Source: Stereum hirsutum FP-91666 SS1
Lineage: Eukaryota > Basidiomycota > Agaricomycetes > Russulales > Stereaceae
Direction: 5' to 3'
DNA: 64,000 nucleotides
Assembly (NCBI RefSeq): GCF_000264905.1
Contig: NW_006763132.1
Location: 2,978,023 to 3,042,022, forward strand
Shown: positions 1 to 14,443 of the stretch, piece after piece
Position numbering within the stretch: the first letter of the stretch is position 1
Layout of the letters: each line of letters begins with the position of its first letter
The notes under the pieces: model-generated
Seen by the model: the letters and a program-made list of their open reading frames with translations, nothing else
Told to the model about the DNA's origin: nothing
Database searches by the model: none
Translations under genes and position numbers: made by a program

Positions 1-2409
1 ACTGGTCCTGGTTCCCCTCCTGCTGCTGCTACCGCTGCGCCTAAAGGTGTGTCACATTCGCTCCCCTCTGCTAATTTAAGGCTCTAACGGAGATCTGTTT
101 CAATGGACGGGCTTCAAACGATAATTTTCCCATGCTACGCTTATGTCGGACTGATATTCGGTGGCGTAATGGAATGGCTGAATAGCTGTTGCTGAGGCGC
201 CTACACCTGCACCTGGAAAGGATGACGAGAAGAAGGATGAGGAGGAGCCAAAGGGTGCGTTTCATTACTTAATCTGTATTTGTTATCGAGGTGCTGATTG
301 GCGACATGGTGGTTTGGTTCCCTCTATATAGCTCCTGGAGCCCATAAAGAAACTGCATCTGAGCTGCTGAAGTCATCTTTCGATGTGGAGGTGTGTCATT
401 TCTCGATTGGTCTTGTACGCACCGCACTATGGTAACGGTACTGATGTACTGGTGATCCATGGACGGCTTCTCTCTCTATTCTCGGCCGTGGGGAGTAGGT
501 AACACTAGCGGATCAACAACAAGATCCAAATTCGCCTCTGTATAGTGTGAAAACATTCGAGGAGCTTAATCTGTGCGTGCTCTCCACCATTTTTCTCGGT
601 TTTCTCCATAGCCAATGCGGCTTTGTTCATCAATCGCCTCTGGCAATATGTTTTTCTATGGCGACATCTCTTCCTTACCGTGTATGAAACGGCGAGTGAA
701 CGGGTCACTGATCTTTCCCTTCTGTTCTGGTCATGTTCTCTTGTGGTGTGCGGCTGTATACATACAGACATGCGGACTTGTTATCTGGTATCTATGCGAT
801 GGGCTTCACACGACCGTCGAAGATCCAGGAGCGTGCATTACCTCTGCTTCTTGCATCACCGTATGTTTCATCTCTTCGTCTTCCACGTTAAAAAATTTCT
901 CATTATTCTGTCCGTCCCCTTCACTCTTCCCTTCTCGTCTATTTGTCCACCTTCAAGACCATCACATATGATTGGCCAGTCCCAGTCCGGGACAGGCAAA
1001 ACCGCCGCCTTCGTCCTCGCCATGCTCTCCCGTGTCGACTTCAATATCAACAAGCCACAAGCACTATGTATGGCCCCTTCGCGTGAACTGGCCCGCCAAA
1101 TCATGTCCGTCGTCGTTGCCATGGGCAAGTTTACGCCCGTGCAGACCGAGTTTGCCATCAAGGATGGTTTGCCGAAGGGGGCGTCGAAGGTGACGGCGCA
1201 TATCATTGTGGGGACACCGGGGACGATGACGGATTTGATTCGGAGGAGGGTGATAGATGTGGAGGAGGTGAAAATTCTTGTGCTCGATGAGGCAGATACG
1301 ATGGTGGGACAGGACGGGATGGGTGATCAGACGTTGAGGGTGAAGAAGTACGTGCTCTCCCCTTTCGTATTATCTTCTACATCCTAACTTAGCTTTTCGA
1401 CATTCTATCACTTATACACATTCCTCCCCTTCTTTTTTTGTCGCACAGCTCACTACCGAAAAACAAAAATGTCCAGATTGTCCTGTTTTCGGCCACATTC
1501 CCAAAGCACGTTCATCAGTTCGCTCAGAAGTTCGCACCAAACGCGAATAAGATCGAGCTAAGAAGAAACGAGATCACTGTGGAGAATATCAAGCAATTCT
1601 ATATGGACTGTAAGGACGAGGTCAAGAAGTATGACGTGCTAGTCCAGCTGTATCACATCCTCACCATCGGGCAGAGTATCATCTTCTGCGAGGTATATTT
1701 CTCCTCTCAGCGTACCCACCTCCACTTTTGTTACTTTCGTCGCACGGATCACTTACTTCCTGCCCGCACCCTCTAGCGCCGCGAGACCGCAGATAAAATT
1801 TCCAAACGCATGACCGATGAGGGCCACAAAGTCGCCTCCCTACATGGTGCTAAAGACTCGGCAGAACGAGACGCTATCATTGACAGGTTTAGGGACGGGA
1901 AAGAGAAGGTGCTCATCACGACGAACGTCATCGCGCGGGGGATCGATATCATGCAAGTCAACATGGTGGTGAACTATGATCTGCCGCTCATGAGCGATAG
2001 CCGAGGGGGCTTAAAGCCGGATGTAGAGACCTATATTCATCGGATTGGTGCGTTTCATTTCATCCCTTCTGATCTCTTCTCCATGGCGTCCTTTTTCTGC
2101 TTTTGTTGGCTGTACCGGTCCTGACAGTGCATTTAACTTGGTTTCGACTGTAATGCTCAGGCCGAACGGGCCGTTTTGGGCGCAAGGGTCTCTCGATCAA
2201 CTTCGTCCATAATGACAAGACGTGGAAGCAGATGCAGGACATTGAGGCTGTCACGGGCAAGGTTATCACGAAGGTGGAGACGGATGATCTCGATGTAATG
2301 GAGGAGGTAAGTGTCTTGTTCTTTGCCTCTGTGGCCGCGATTGTCTGACTTCTGGTGGCTGTTGCCCGGCCGCGTGGTGATGTAGACGCTGAAGAAGTAC
2401 TTGAAGTAA
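1..2409 (+). CDS. DBP5: DEAD-box ATP-dependent RNA helicase, Dbp5/DDX19 type (5' end outside window)
   Basis: ATP-dependent RNA helicase expected to act at the cytoplasmic face of the nuclear pore, remodelling exported mRNPs. Splicing about nine exons gives an Ala/Pro/Glu/Lys-rich N-terminal tail, then the Dbp5-typical [17 protein letters not shown] block (exon near 516-574). The helicase core follows: Q-motif around [14 protein letters not shown], Walker A SQSGTGKT (about 980), [17 protein letters not shown] (about 1287), SAT in FSATFP (about 1488) and motif [15 protein letters not shown], which is split by the intron ending at about 2160. The last exon encodes TLKKYLK and stops at 2409. The first codons at base 1 are already inside the gene, so the start codon lies upstream. 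The block before ETYIHRIG ([12 protein letters not shown]) is slightly longer than I remember for yeast Dbp5. No lesion seen. Confidence 0.93.
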
Positions 2410-5400
2410 TGATGGACCTGCGTGTAGAGTATATGTCTCCGAGTACTATTGGGCACAATGTTGTACTAGTGTGTGGCGGCATATTTGTAGGATCAGTTTG
2501 GGATAGGTGCTTGTATTGCGTTTGTTTCGGTTGCTAAGATTGAGGGTTGAGGGGCATCGAGCTTGATGCATGACTTTATAGCGCTAGACACAGTTATTGT
2601 GTGGCGAGTGTCTGCTCGGTCGGAAGTCCGAGTATCTCAGGATCTTACCTCCTTCCACAGCCTAGAGGTTTTTCTTTCCCCTCCTAATACTTCCGAGTGT
2701 TTGTCGCAGTCGAAAGGATGACAGAACGAAGGCAAGGTGATTGTGAGAAAAGCACTGCTTTAAGCTTGCCACATCTGCACCAGCCACTTGGCGCTTTATG
2801 TACCGCCACTGACGTAACGCACATTGCTGCCACTGGTTCTTTCCTGCTTTTTCGACTCTTGAATCCGTTGTTCTTCTCATGACCGGCGCCGTCGGCCTCA
2901 CTACCTGGATAGCAAAGCGAGCTAATGAACTGATACATGGTAAGTACAGTCCAGCATACTCATCTTGGATTGGCTTTCTATAGATATTGTCCCGGTAGCT
3001 CCCGAATCACTCGACTTTCTGTGGTGATACCGGCAGCATCCTGTCTCATTCGCAACTCATTCGGTACGTACCCCTCTTCCTCTGCTTCTACTTCTTGAGT
3101 GCTATGACTCGGACGTGAGCGCAAAGCTCTAGTTGGTTTGAACAGGTTACATGAAACCTTTACTCGTGCAACTTTACCACGTCGTCTAGCATCGCTACGG
3201 CCATAGGACGAAGATTATCCAGAGTGGGCGGGCTAGCTTGATGCCTAGCTTATTAATTGAATACCTTGACTTTATCCGACTCTGTTAGAGATGAGATGAA
3301 GTCAAGCTGGTTTAAATTAGCGCTAATAGTGTTGCGACCCGCACCTATATCTCAATGGCTTCAAGGACTCGGTCAATCGGATTAGGGCATCGATGATTTT
3401 GCTGAGGCATTGAGGGCCGGCAAGTCCTTCTTCACAGCCGTTTTCAGGAAAATGGTAGAGCCTTAATTAATGTGGGTATCACGCATTTGTTGGATCCCGC
3501 GATACCCTATTCGCCCCAAATATACCTCTGCTCGTGTGCAAGACACCCTTCCAATACGAGCAGTAAGTAATAAGCAGAATAGGCTAGTATCCCCAGATAT
3601 ATTGGGAACTATGAATCATCATAGTACAGTCATTCGATGTCCTGACGGATAAATTTGGTAGAGCTCACTTGCATGAGGGCCAGGAGCGACTGCCATTATT
3701 CGCAGAGTAATAGTTCAATATTAATTGGCCTACCTGTCCCTCGTTCAATCAAGTCCTCGACACCAGAATAACAGGAGTAATCTGCTGCTGCACCAGCCTC
3801 CACTCTTAGCTGCTCGCAGATTTTTGTTCTGAATGAAGATTGGGTCCAAATCGTCCTGATTTTGATACACGGGCGTCAACGGAGAGGATGCTTATCTGAT
3901 CCGCTAGAATAAGTGAGCTACTCCTCCTACATGAAATCCGAACGGATCACTGCCTGTCGGAAATGACCCCTTTGAGAGTGTAATATGGTTACCTGGCTGT
4001 GAGGTGCCCTATCCCACTTGAGCGCTGTGGAGTTTGTCAGTGACACTTCATTGTGAAGTTTTCAGAGTGCTGCATAAACAGACATGACCTTCTTCGAATA
4101 ACTGAAACAGTCTGACTGCATACGTATGCCGGCGGATTGTCATATGCACAATATATGAGTGTGCCACGTTCCCGCGGGAGATATGCCTTCGAGCGCATAC
4201 AACGACTACATTAAAAGAGGTCTGTATTTGGAGACTACCTTTGAGGTACTTCTTCTGCCGACGTAGTATGGCCCGCGAAACATGGCCAACGTACCTCGAT
4301 ATCCTCTTTGCACGTCATACAAGACGATCTATCACTACTCAAATAGATTTCAAGTTATTTCTCGAAGAATGCATAGGCCATGTTATGGTCGTAGACTCGA
4401 CATGTCTCCGGGTCCACTTTAAGGAAGGCTGATAGCCAAGGATACGTATTCTTGTTTTAGGATACTCTGAGTAGATCTTTTCCATTCGGCGAGCACTATT
4501 GTCCGATTGAAGTGGAAGCTTGGGCCTCTCGAACGTCTAGAAGAGCAATGAAGGCTCCAATGTCTCAGAAACTATGTTTCAGTTTTCTTGGTGCCCATTC
4601 GGCGGCACTTCCGCTGATCGTTCCTAAATAAGACTTCCGAACATGAATACCCTAGGTGTCCAATCATGTCATGAGCTATCCGGCGTATCTGGAAACTTAC
4701 TGGCAGGAAGTTGGAGTATGCCCTTGCTTGGGATCTGAACACATCTAAATGTAGCTTCAAGACTACACGAGAGTCAGGAAAGTACACGGCCATAATTTCG
4801 CTATCACAGCACGACTCTGACGCGAACATGCTAGTGCACTATCGCAGACGCTGACGTCGTAATCCAGCAGGTCATGGTGTTCTGTTTTGTTCCGTCCCTG
4901 GCCAAACCAGAGGCAATACCGACGAACTGTCTCCAACATCGCCCAACTATCATTGTTGCTTCTTCCTATCCTCGTGATATTTTGAGGCCATTGGTATCCA
5001 CCTCTCAATTTATATCCCGTCATCACAAATCTTCACTAGCCTCGCCTTGGCGCAATGGTATTACCTGAAATATGTTCAAGGAAACGAAGATCGTCCCGAT
5101 CCCGCGTATGCGGCTGACTCTCGCCGTGCTTTGGGCAAATGTCGAAGTCCACAACTTGACTCCTTTGAGCCCCCTCTGCTTTTGCTACTACCCCCTTCCT
5201 ATAAATGCGAGACCGGGTCGTCCTTTCACATCCATGACCCAAGGACATCACGGTACTCTCAGACAGAGTCTACCATACTCGCATTGCATTCTACTTCAAC
5301 CGTATTTTATCGTATCCTGGGCTTTATTAGTGTCGTGGTTGAAGGTACCTACGAGTTGTGCCCCACATATTCACACATAACAGCTAACTTTTCTCTCTTG

Positions 5401-5515
5401 CTCAGACTTTAGGCACCTTGTCTCAACGCTACCAGTATTTATTCCGGACGAACCTGACTACGGTTCTGTATCTGCTTCACCAAACAAAATTGTCGTTGTC
5501 ACGTTGCCAGACAAA
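2410..5515. other. Long gene-poor stretch
   Basis: I see no recognisable protein family over about 3.1 kb. Open frames are short (60-120 codons) and lack family motifs. A two-exon mini-frame can be drawn at 2880-3029 (good GTAAGT donor, TATAG acceptor, about 34 codons), but nothing supports it as a gene. The 3.2-4.5 kb part is comparatively AT-rich with many stops in all frames, which fits decayed sequence. The right end may hold 5' exons or the promoter of the next gene. Confidence 0.5.
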
Positions 5516-7049
5516 ATGGAGCACCATGACGGCAGACAGGACCGGTATGTTCTTGCTCAAGCACTGTGGAAGTTCGTCCTTCTCTCGGCCCTTATTTTTA
5601 CATTTTTCGAACCGTCAAGGAAGATGGATGATTCAAGACGAACCGAAGAGCCCCGTAATGACCTGTACCCAACATTCGAGCGAAGCGATCACAACCTGGA
5701 GTCAGTCCTTGGGGGAATGTACCACTTCCGTTCGCTCGTATGCTCCCAGCAGAACACGGTGAGCAGTATCGATTATGGTCTGAGGAATTGAAGGAAGTTA
5801 TACAGGGCGTGAGTCGATATTGATGTCTGCAATTTCGCAGGAGACTCGTATATCGGCCAATCGCCTACCTACCGTCGTGAGTACTGTTCTTTACAATACA
5901 CTGGTTTAACAGGCATATTATGACGCAAGTCACCTTCTATGTTTTTACCAGCCTGCTATCCCACGCTATTACAACGCTAGGGCAGTGGGAGTAGATTATA
6001 TGCATCCTTCGAGCGCTTCTGCCCTCGTATGTGTAGACTCCATCTTCCGTCATCCCCGCGCGACTCACAAGATGCTTCCTTTGATACTAGACATGGTCTC
6101 CTCCGGCTGGCCAGCCAATGAGTGATGTGTATTCTGATGAGCTCTTGGTTCAAGAACGTCCTCAAGCAGTCGCCGATCCCTTGATACTACCAGCCCCACT
6201 GGTCGGAGACGTTCGACAATATCGACACAAAATAGCTTGTCGACTCACTGCCACCGGTAGAGGCCTGGGAGGTCGTAGTACGATTGACCTAGCCGGTATG
6301 AGCCATATGCAGTCCAATGCGAATCATACATATGGCCTGGTCAGTGTCAAGTTTGGAAGAACGATGGGCCCAGTTAGCATCGTTCCTCAATCAGAATATC
6401 GTCATTCTTCCAAAGCAGGGCAGACTCGATACGGTCGTCCACTCGACTTGACGTCGATAGCATTCGTCAGCGTCGATGGCAACGGTGCCCGAGAGGATGG
6501 AGTCATTGTAGAGGATGCTTTGAAGGGGTTCAAAGGCTGCCCTGTGGAGCTTGAGGGTGCGGACGATATCGTTCTGGAAGGTTCTGTCGTCAATATAACT
6601 GTGCACATAATGGTGAGTCCTGATTTTACAATATATAATTAGTGATTGCAAGGCGCCGGACATGATTTTGACAAGTATGCTCGTACATAGTGGTTTGGCC
6701 GGGAACCCTGGAAGAATTTGATCAGCACAAGATGCTTGCAGGAGAAGCGCATTATCCCAATGACTCGAGGAATCCTCGCCCAAAGATTAGCCAAAGCTCT
6801 GGTCAAGTTCATGCAGGTGAGGATTGCGACCAGTTCTCACGTCTCATGAAACAAACTGAATTATTATCTTAACACGTACAGCATGTCAGATGGCTGGATA
6901 CCAAGTCGGAAATGTCTGCTACACCTAACGCCAGCGGTCTTCTCTCCATCCCAGCTGCGGGTCAAATGGTCATACGCAGTCTCAATCCTGTGACTCACGG
7001 CGGGTGGCAAGTAGACCTCGCTGTTGCTGGCGTTCGCCCTATTATTTAA
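5516..7049 (+). CDS. Uncharacterised multigene-family protein, copy 1
   Basis: Function unknown. One of four related genes in this window (others at 14.4, 29.2 and 34.9 kb). The well-supported part is the C-terminal half. An exon to 6612 carries SKAGQTRYGRPLDL, then LEGADDIVLEGSVVNITVHIM. The next exon (from 6691) carries WFGREPWKNLISTRC and MTRGILAQRLAKALVKF. The last exon (6882-7049) ends with NPVTHGGWQVDL and a short tail. Introns at 6613-6690 (GTGAGT...ATAG) and about 6820-6881 (GTGAGG...ACAG) sit where the other copies have theirs. The N-terminal half is poorly conserved. I place the start at ATG 5516, but ATG 5622 is also possible and exon joins between 5760 and 6120 are uncertain. No signal peptide or membrane segment is evident. 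I recall similar uncharacterised proteins being common in Agaricomycetes but cannot name a domain. Confidence 0.6.
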
Positions 7050-7571
7050 CTTCGAGCTCGTTGTGCGAGGCTACATCTCTAGAAGACGAATGGACGTTAA
7101 TTTACCGAAGTTTCACGATAGTACCTATATTTCACCAAACTATAGCTGACTCTCTGCTCCCTGTTTTCGCTCACTCTCGTGTTCTCTGTACCTACGTGCT
7201 TGGCCGCTAGATGAACACATTTGTAACATATGAGGCTCACACATTGACAAGAACTTGCGCCATCGATACCAGCAAAATACAGGGTGATAAATAATGCACG
7301 CAATAACATATCTTTTCATTAATTCATTCTGCTCAATTCCACTCACTCCTTGTGACGGTTCGATGCCAGCATCTTGGAGTCACAGCAACACGACTTTTCC
7401 GATTGCCTTGAAAGAGACCATGTGAGGGTTAAGTATAATAAGGACATTGGGACAGCAGACCCTCTTTTGACGCCCTTTGTCCATTTTCCATCAGATTCAT
7501 TTCTGCGATCATCCTAGAAAAATTCATGTATGACTGAATCGATTCGCACGGAAGAGGAAGGAAATGACGCT

Positions 7572-9142
<1,571 letters not shown>

Positions 9143-10097
9143 GATGTCTTGAGCCGAACAAGTGAGACATCGAAGGAGATGATGCTGGGAGAACGTAGAC
9201 GCCGAGAAATACAAGTAAATGGGCTACAGTGATAGCTCTACTCTCCGAGCTTGTTTTATACTGATGATTTTCTTTCGCTACGGTACAGAAGCATCATGGC
9301 CACACCAGTACCGTCCTTGCTGGCCGAAGTTCGGATGTTCGTCGCTGATTCGGGACGCAGGAGGCACAATGCTGGTAGTGTTCACATGAGCAGTAGCACC
9401 TATTCCCTATGAATGTCAGTCGATAGAAATCCTGTCCGCATGATGCGATGTGTATAAGGCTCAGATGCCTAGTCGTGCCTTGGTAACGATATGAGACTGT
9501 CCAACATGTAATTGACGGAGGGTACGTGGTGTACTACTCGTTCAGATACTTCTGCAAACAAGCTAGGCGCGGAGTTACAGTCCACATTAGGATAGTCGAC
9601 CTCCAGTTGTGAAGTACTTTCGAGTGGAAAACTCGGATAAGCAACTGGCCACGGCCCGTGAGTGTCACAGAACTGTCTGAATATGGAATGACCATCAAGT
9701 CACGTCGAAAGCCATTGGAATTTCTTGCATGCGCTCAGGGATTCTGAGAACGTTACAAGCACTCCATCTAAAAATGCTCCGAAACTCGAGTGACGCATAT
9801 ACGTCAGAACCACGTCCACAGGAACAATTCATGTAGGCTCAGAGCTAATCCCATTTACAGATGGACCAGCCGTAGGCAGTGCAGACGACGGTGGTGCACA
9901 GCAGAACACATCCGATGTTTTCACGGTCGTTCAGGTCTGGTGACGAGCCTGCAAACCCGTAAAAAGGTTCGAGCTTTCTCGTGCAATGGATAATCGGACG
10001 GTGGATAATGAAGCGATTGCATGCACCTACAGTGGCAGCAGCAAGATGACCTCTCATAGCAGACAAGAATGATGAGGGGGCATGAGACCCTGAGAAA
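9143..10097. other. Promoter side of xylanase pseudogene; nothing else recognised
   Basis: Contains the upstream region of the minus-strand xylanase pseudogene, with a TATA-like element near 9254. No reading frame in the remaining ~800 bases shows a family motif. Confidence 0.5.
9254..9261 (-). promoter_or_regulatory. TATA-like element of xylanase pseudogene
   Basis: GTATAAAA on the minus strand, about 112 bases upstream of the start codon at 9142. The intact xylanase has GTATAAAG about 80 bases upstream of its start, so both paralogues keep a TATA-type promoter. Confidence 0.45.
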
Positions 10098-10913
10098 TTA
10101 GAAGGCAGTTGCACGGATGGTGTGGCAACCGGCTACTGGATGGGACGAAGGGCAGAATGACGAAAAGATGACGCCAGTACGAGGACATGCCGATGATGGT
10201 GCTCCAAGAAAGAATATTATTAGAAAAGAAAGAAAGACAACGGACCACTTGGCTACGACGACAGGGATATAACCCCGTACATACAGCTCTCCATTCGAAT
10301 TTACCGTGGATATCTGCACACTCGCATACTTCAAGCTCTCCTTCAATGGTTTCCCAAACACAGGGTGTTCCAATTTGATTTCTGTGCCGAGGTAAAGTTC
10401 TGCCACCAGGCTCTGAGCGACGCCCTGGTGGGTGGATGTTGTTCTGCGGTCATGGATCTGGAGGCGGAAGAAGACGCAGAGGGAGGTAGGATCGAGACGT
10501 CCTCTGTCGGGCGTCGCTGGAGCGAATGCGGTGCCTGTTCTTGTTCTTGTGCGAGCGGCGACGGTGATGTCTTTGACTTCGTGGGGGTGCGTTTGGGTGG
10601 GTATGAGACGGAATGACGAGAAGGTGGATGAGTTTGTGAGTATGATTGTGATTGTGGAGGAGGAGGAGGACTGGGAGTGGAGCGGTGGTCGGAGGCGGTG
10701 GAGGGACGGAAGAGGCGGAGGGGGAGCCTGTGCGGGTGCGGGGGCGGGTCGGGGGCCGGATGTTGCGCTGGGCGAGTCGGGGAGCGAGGTCAGTGGTTGC
10801 GCCCCCCAAGGAAGCCGAACGTTCGTCGGGGTCGGCTCGAGGCCAGTGCGGCTGAATTTAAGCACAAAAATGCGAAGAGAGAAAGGCAGACGCCGACGCG
10901 AGCAACGAGGCAT
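10098..10913 (-). pseudogene. Truncated fungal RhoGAP (Sac7-like) fragment
   Basis: The minus-strand frame contains a stretch characteristic of fungal Rho GTPase-activating proteins. From about 10495 to 10248 it reads SLCVFFRLQIHDRRTTSTH, then LVAELYLGTEI, HPVFGKPLKESLKYASVQIS and GELYVRGYIPVVVAK. In intact family members this leads into a Cys-Gly and the catalytic GAP helices with an arginine finger (GxFRxSG). Here the frame runs into unrelated sequence after the Lys codon at 10248. The break coincides with a possible donor (AAGTG/GTCCGT) that would give the expected Cys, but no following GAP exon is found down to about 9850. The upstream part is Pro/Ser/Thr-rich and of uncertain frame. I infer a 5' fragment of a RhoGAP gene left by rearrangement. 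Confidence 0.6.
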
Positions 10914-10916
10914 CAC

Positions 10917-13181
10917 CGCCGTTCGCCCGCCGCTTGGGGCCTCTGACGCACCTTTCTCTCACGCTCCGGCGCTGGGCCACTTCGCTCCCTGTCGCTCGAT
11001 TTCTTGTACTTCTGAGCCCCATCCAGCCGTCACATACAGGACCATAGGTTACTCATCTAGCTCCATCTGGGTCCTTCCTGGATCTGACGCTGCGCATTGG
11101 GTTCAGCTAATCGAAATCTCTCACGCTCTTTTTCAGCGTCTCCAAACCTTTTCTGTTCTCAACGACCACGACACTCCGGAGCTGCACCGGGATACATTAT
11201 ATATCTAGTCCAGCTCAGATCAAGTTACAAGACCACAGAAAATCATACATCGATCACGCTCTCGACTCTCGACCCTTCGGCATTGCATGTTTACCGAGTC
11301 ACGACGACGGCTTCCCCCGGTTGCTTCCGTCTTACCTCGTTCAACCTTCTCGGCTCTTTTCAGCCACCCGTTTTCTTTAGATATTGCATGTTCTCTGCAG
11401 AAAGACAAGACGGTGCTGGGTGGTACTGTATAGACGGTACTCACATTCTCAGCATTGCAGAAGCCGGTGAAAAAATACCTTCGGTGTCGAAGAACCTTCA
11501 GCCGTCGCATCCAAACAAGCTCTGCCATTCATTGTTGTGCCTGCCGAAGGTTCATCGAGATCGGCTCACGGCCAGCACGGTGGAAGTCGCCTGCGCGAAA
11601 GGGAGCCAGAGGGTCTCAAGACATCGACAAATCGCCCATAAACAACTCGCCACATCCAAGTGTGGCGTGCGCTCTGATCCGACACCAAGATCTCCACGCG
11701 ACATCTGCTCGGCGTTCGTACACTCCCTGCATTCATTGTGGGAGGTCTGCTACAGGAAAAATCATATGTATGAGTACGTCCCCTCTTCATTTAATTTTAT
11801 CCAACATCGCGGGCTCGCATCCAGCGCGCCCTGCCACGTCACGAAGGTCAAATTACCAACCCTATAACCCGTATAGATGACGACGCGCAACTCTATCACA
11901 GGTCGATTGCCGTTGTGGTGAGCTCCCTTTCCCTTCCTCTGTCTGCTCTCCATTTCTTTCGTCGTGTTTGGCTGTGCTGCCATCGTGGCGCCGATGATCC
12001 AAGCGAGCTTGTGAGAGATGTTTAGTCTGGCCAATCATGATGGCATCTGATGGGACTTCCGACTTGGGAATATACAACGAAAAGGTGTGATAACTCGGAA
12101 TAAATCCTACTGGGCCTCTACTCCTATAGAATCATGTATAAGGGGCCTCGACATGCTATGAGTAGTCCTCACATAACCCTCCACATATCCTGATCTATCC
12201 CGGACATGACACTCGCGTCCTGACCTAGTCTTCTCTTTTGACCGAACCCGTGCACGCTATTGCAGACAAATGAACTCTCAGTCGATATCGAGAGACGATT
12301 CAGCTAGGTTAAGTAAGCTGAGGCCATGTCCGGGCTAGGATAGGGAAAGTTGAGGTTTAGCCCAGACCGAGCGCGACCCTCCCACACCCTCGGGGTTGGT
12401 ATCATACTTTCGGCCGTGCCCCCCAACCCCCGCTTTCGCATCATATGTACATCGGGCCAAAAGCCGCCCCAGAAACCTCCGTTTTCGCTCCAGACCTCCG
12501 CGCTGATGCGCCGTCCAAACTCCCGCCCCGAGATCAGATCCGTAGGGGATTGTCAGGCGTCTTCATTTGATGCACCCTTTTTGTGCTCGTACATGACGAA
12601 ATGTAGTGCTGCAATATGGACAGGACTGTCGGCGTCTGGAGATCCTCGACGATTTGATTCCCGGCATTGTGGCAACATTGTGGCGCAAGATGGTAATTTC
12701 CAGGGGATGTCGAGGCGTGTTGCGGAAACGTAACTCGTGTGAACAGAATAGACCGTTTAAGTGCTTGGATCGCTGAAAGAGCGACAATCGTCTACAGTTA
12801 TACTCCTGCCTCTGGTCTTGGCCCGACGCTGTGATCCGGCCAATACACATATACACGACCAGGCACCCTTTTTGTGCGTCGTTCCTCGTTTCACTCTTGC
12901 AGTTGTTTTCAGAATCATAGTCGCGCCCGCGTTTTCGTTCGATGGAGCGGTCGGAGCTTTCTGACGCAACCAGCTACCATTTCAGGACGCAAGCGCCAAT
13001 TCCTACGAAGGGCCACACCTGCCCTCATAACATCGACATAGGCATTACTATTCCACCTCAGAATATCAGGTAGGCAGTTTTTATGAGACATATATCTTGC
13101 ATGAGGTTCTGGAGTTTTTTTTTGGAGACATCTTCATCGGGACTAACGCTCTGAGGGCTTGCTGAGGCATACGAGAGTGCT
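10917..13181. other. Gene-poor stretch, possibly decayed
   Basis: No family motif found on either strand. Open frames of up to about 256 codons occur in GC-rich sequence, but several lack an ATG and have biased Arg/Ser/Pro content typical of shadow frames. A ~35-base segment at about 11316-11350 recurs at about 13630-13662. Confidence 0.4.
11316..11350 (+). repeat. Short dispersed repeat, copy A
   Basis: The stretch GGTTGCTTCCGTCTTACCTC and the bases after it match 13630-13662 with three visible differences (C/T, one extra T, T/C). Flanks are not obviously related. It may be the stub of an older shared element. Confidence 0.35.
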
Positions 13182-13553
13182 GTGGCCCAGCCTGTGGCGA
13201 GCCCATCGGAAGCCCCGGTGAGGCTCCGAGTGGGGCCAAGCTCCATCGACGAAAATCCTGGATGCGACTACAATTCTGAAAACAGCTGTAATGCGACATT
13301 TGTTGCTCTAATTACGAACGCGGATCACTCATTCGGTTCGGTACACGTTCAAATCATTTCCGAGGCTGATAGCCGATGCTTTCCGGTCAACATCATTCGA
13401 CAGAACAACTCAGACCACCAGATGATGCCTTGCACTCATCGTGGCCCGCAAACGGAGGGAACCCCCGGTGTGCCTGTCCATCATTCCCATGATTTGGACC
13501 CAGGCGAATGGCGTGCCACACTGGACAAGCCACAATATTCACACTACATATGA
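13182..13553 (+). pseudogene. Possible fragment of the same multigene family (fifth copy)
   Basis: An open frame without an ATG at its left end. Its middle resembles the central part of family copy 1: NADHSFGSVHVQIISE against NANHTYGLVSVKFGRT, and FPVNIIRQNNSDH against GPVSIVPQSEYRH at the same spacing. The conserved C-terminal blocks (RTRY, EGADD, TRGILA, GGWQVDL) are not found downstream. It is therefore either a degraded 5' piece of another member or a chance resemblance. Confidence 0.3.
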
Positions 13554-14443
13554 GGAGTATTGTGTGGTCGCCTGCCGCATTTCGAACCTCAGGGTGTTAT
13601 TTCATATTGCCTGACTCCTCTGGTCCCGGCTGCTTCCGTCTACCTCGTTCAACTTTCTCGTTCAATGTCTCCGCTGAACCTCTGTGTGCGGGAGCGACGA
13701 AACACATAGCGGTTCTACTCCTTCAAATGCGCTACGTATTGCATAACAAAGCTCATTTTGCGTTGTTTATTTTAGTGGATTATTTTTACTGTGCCTGCGG
13801 CGCTGGGCCAATATTCGCCACACCCATACCATATTTAAGGTTTTGTACACAAAATCTCGGTATACGGCGATGACGGTCTAGCCTGTAGCATGCCAACATT
13901 CTGTCTCTCGAGCTTCGTCCAAACATGGAAAGTTCAAACACTCACAAGAATCTAGGGCTCCCAACGGAGATCTACTCAGCGCGATCCGTATGAGCTAGTA
14001 CAGATGCAGTATCCGAGGACAGCTCAGGAGCTATTCCTGGCGTCCCACACTGTTTTCCCACGTAGCCATCAATATGAAGGTTGCAGCTTTTTTGATAGGT
14101 GTATGCACACCTCGATCGTGCTCAGAGTTACGGGGACGTTTCAACACAGCTTCTTTAGATAATAAGAAACATGACCACCCACAGTCAGAGAATACCCAAT
14201 TCAAGATATATGTATTTTTCCCGATTTTGTTTGAGGTAGACACGCTGCCATAATCGGAGCGAGAACGTTGCTGATGGCGGTCGGTCCCCTAGCATTTTGC
14301 ATGATGCGATTGTTGGAGTGCCATCCAATCAGAGAGCAGCCTACACGGCTATTGTTTTCTTTTTACAGCTATAGTCGCGAAGTATAAAGGAAACTGGTTC
14401 AGAGCGATTTGGGATTCCTCACCCCCCACCACATTCTTCATCG
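13554..14443. other. Intergenic, upstream of family copy 2
   Basis: Nothing coding recognised. Holds the second copy of the short repeat (13630-13662) and presumably the promoter of the gene starting at 14444. Confidence 0.4.
13630..13662 (+). repeat. Short dispersed repeat, copy B
   Basis: Near-identical to 11316-11350; see that entry. Confidence 0.35.

Noticed and set aside
2880..3029. Two-exon 34-codon mini-gene with good splice sites
   Set aside because: Too short and without similarity; a chance combination is likely in 3 kb of non-coding sequence.
10432..11208. 258-codon plus-strand frame over the RhoGAP fragment
   Set aside because: It overlaps antisense to a recognisable RhoGAP stretch, and has Arg/Gly-rich composition typical of GC-biased shadow frames.
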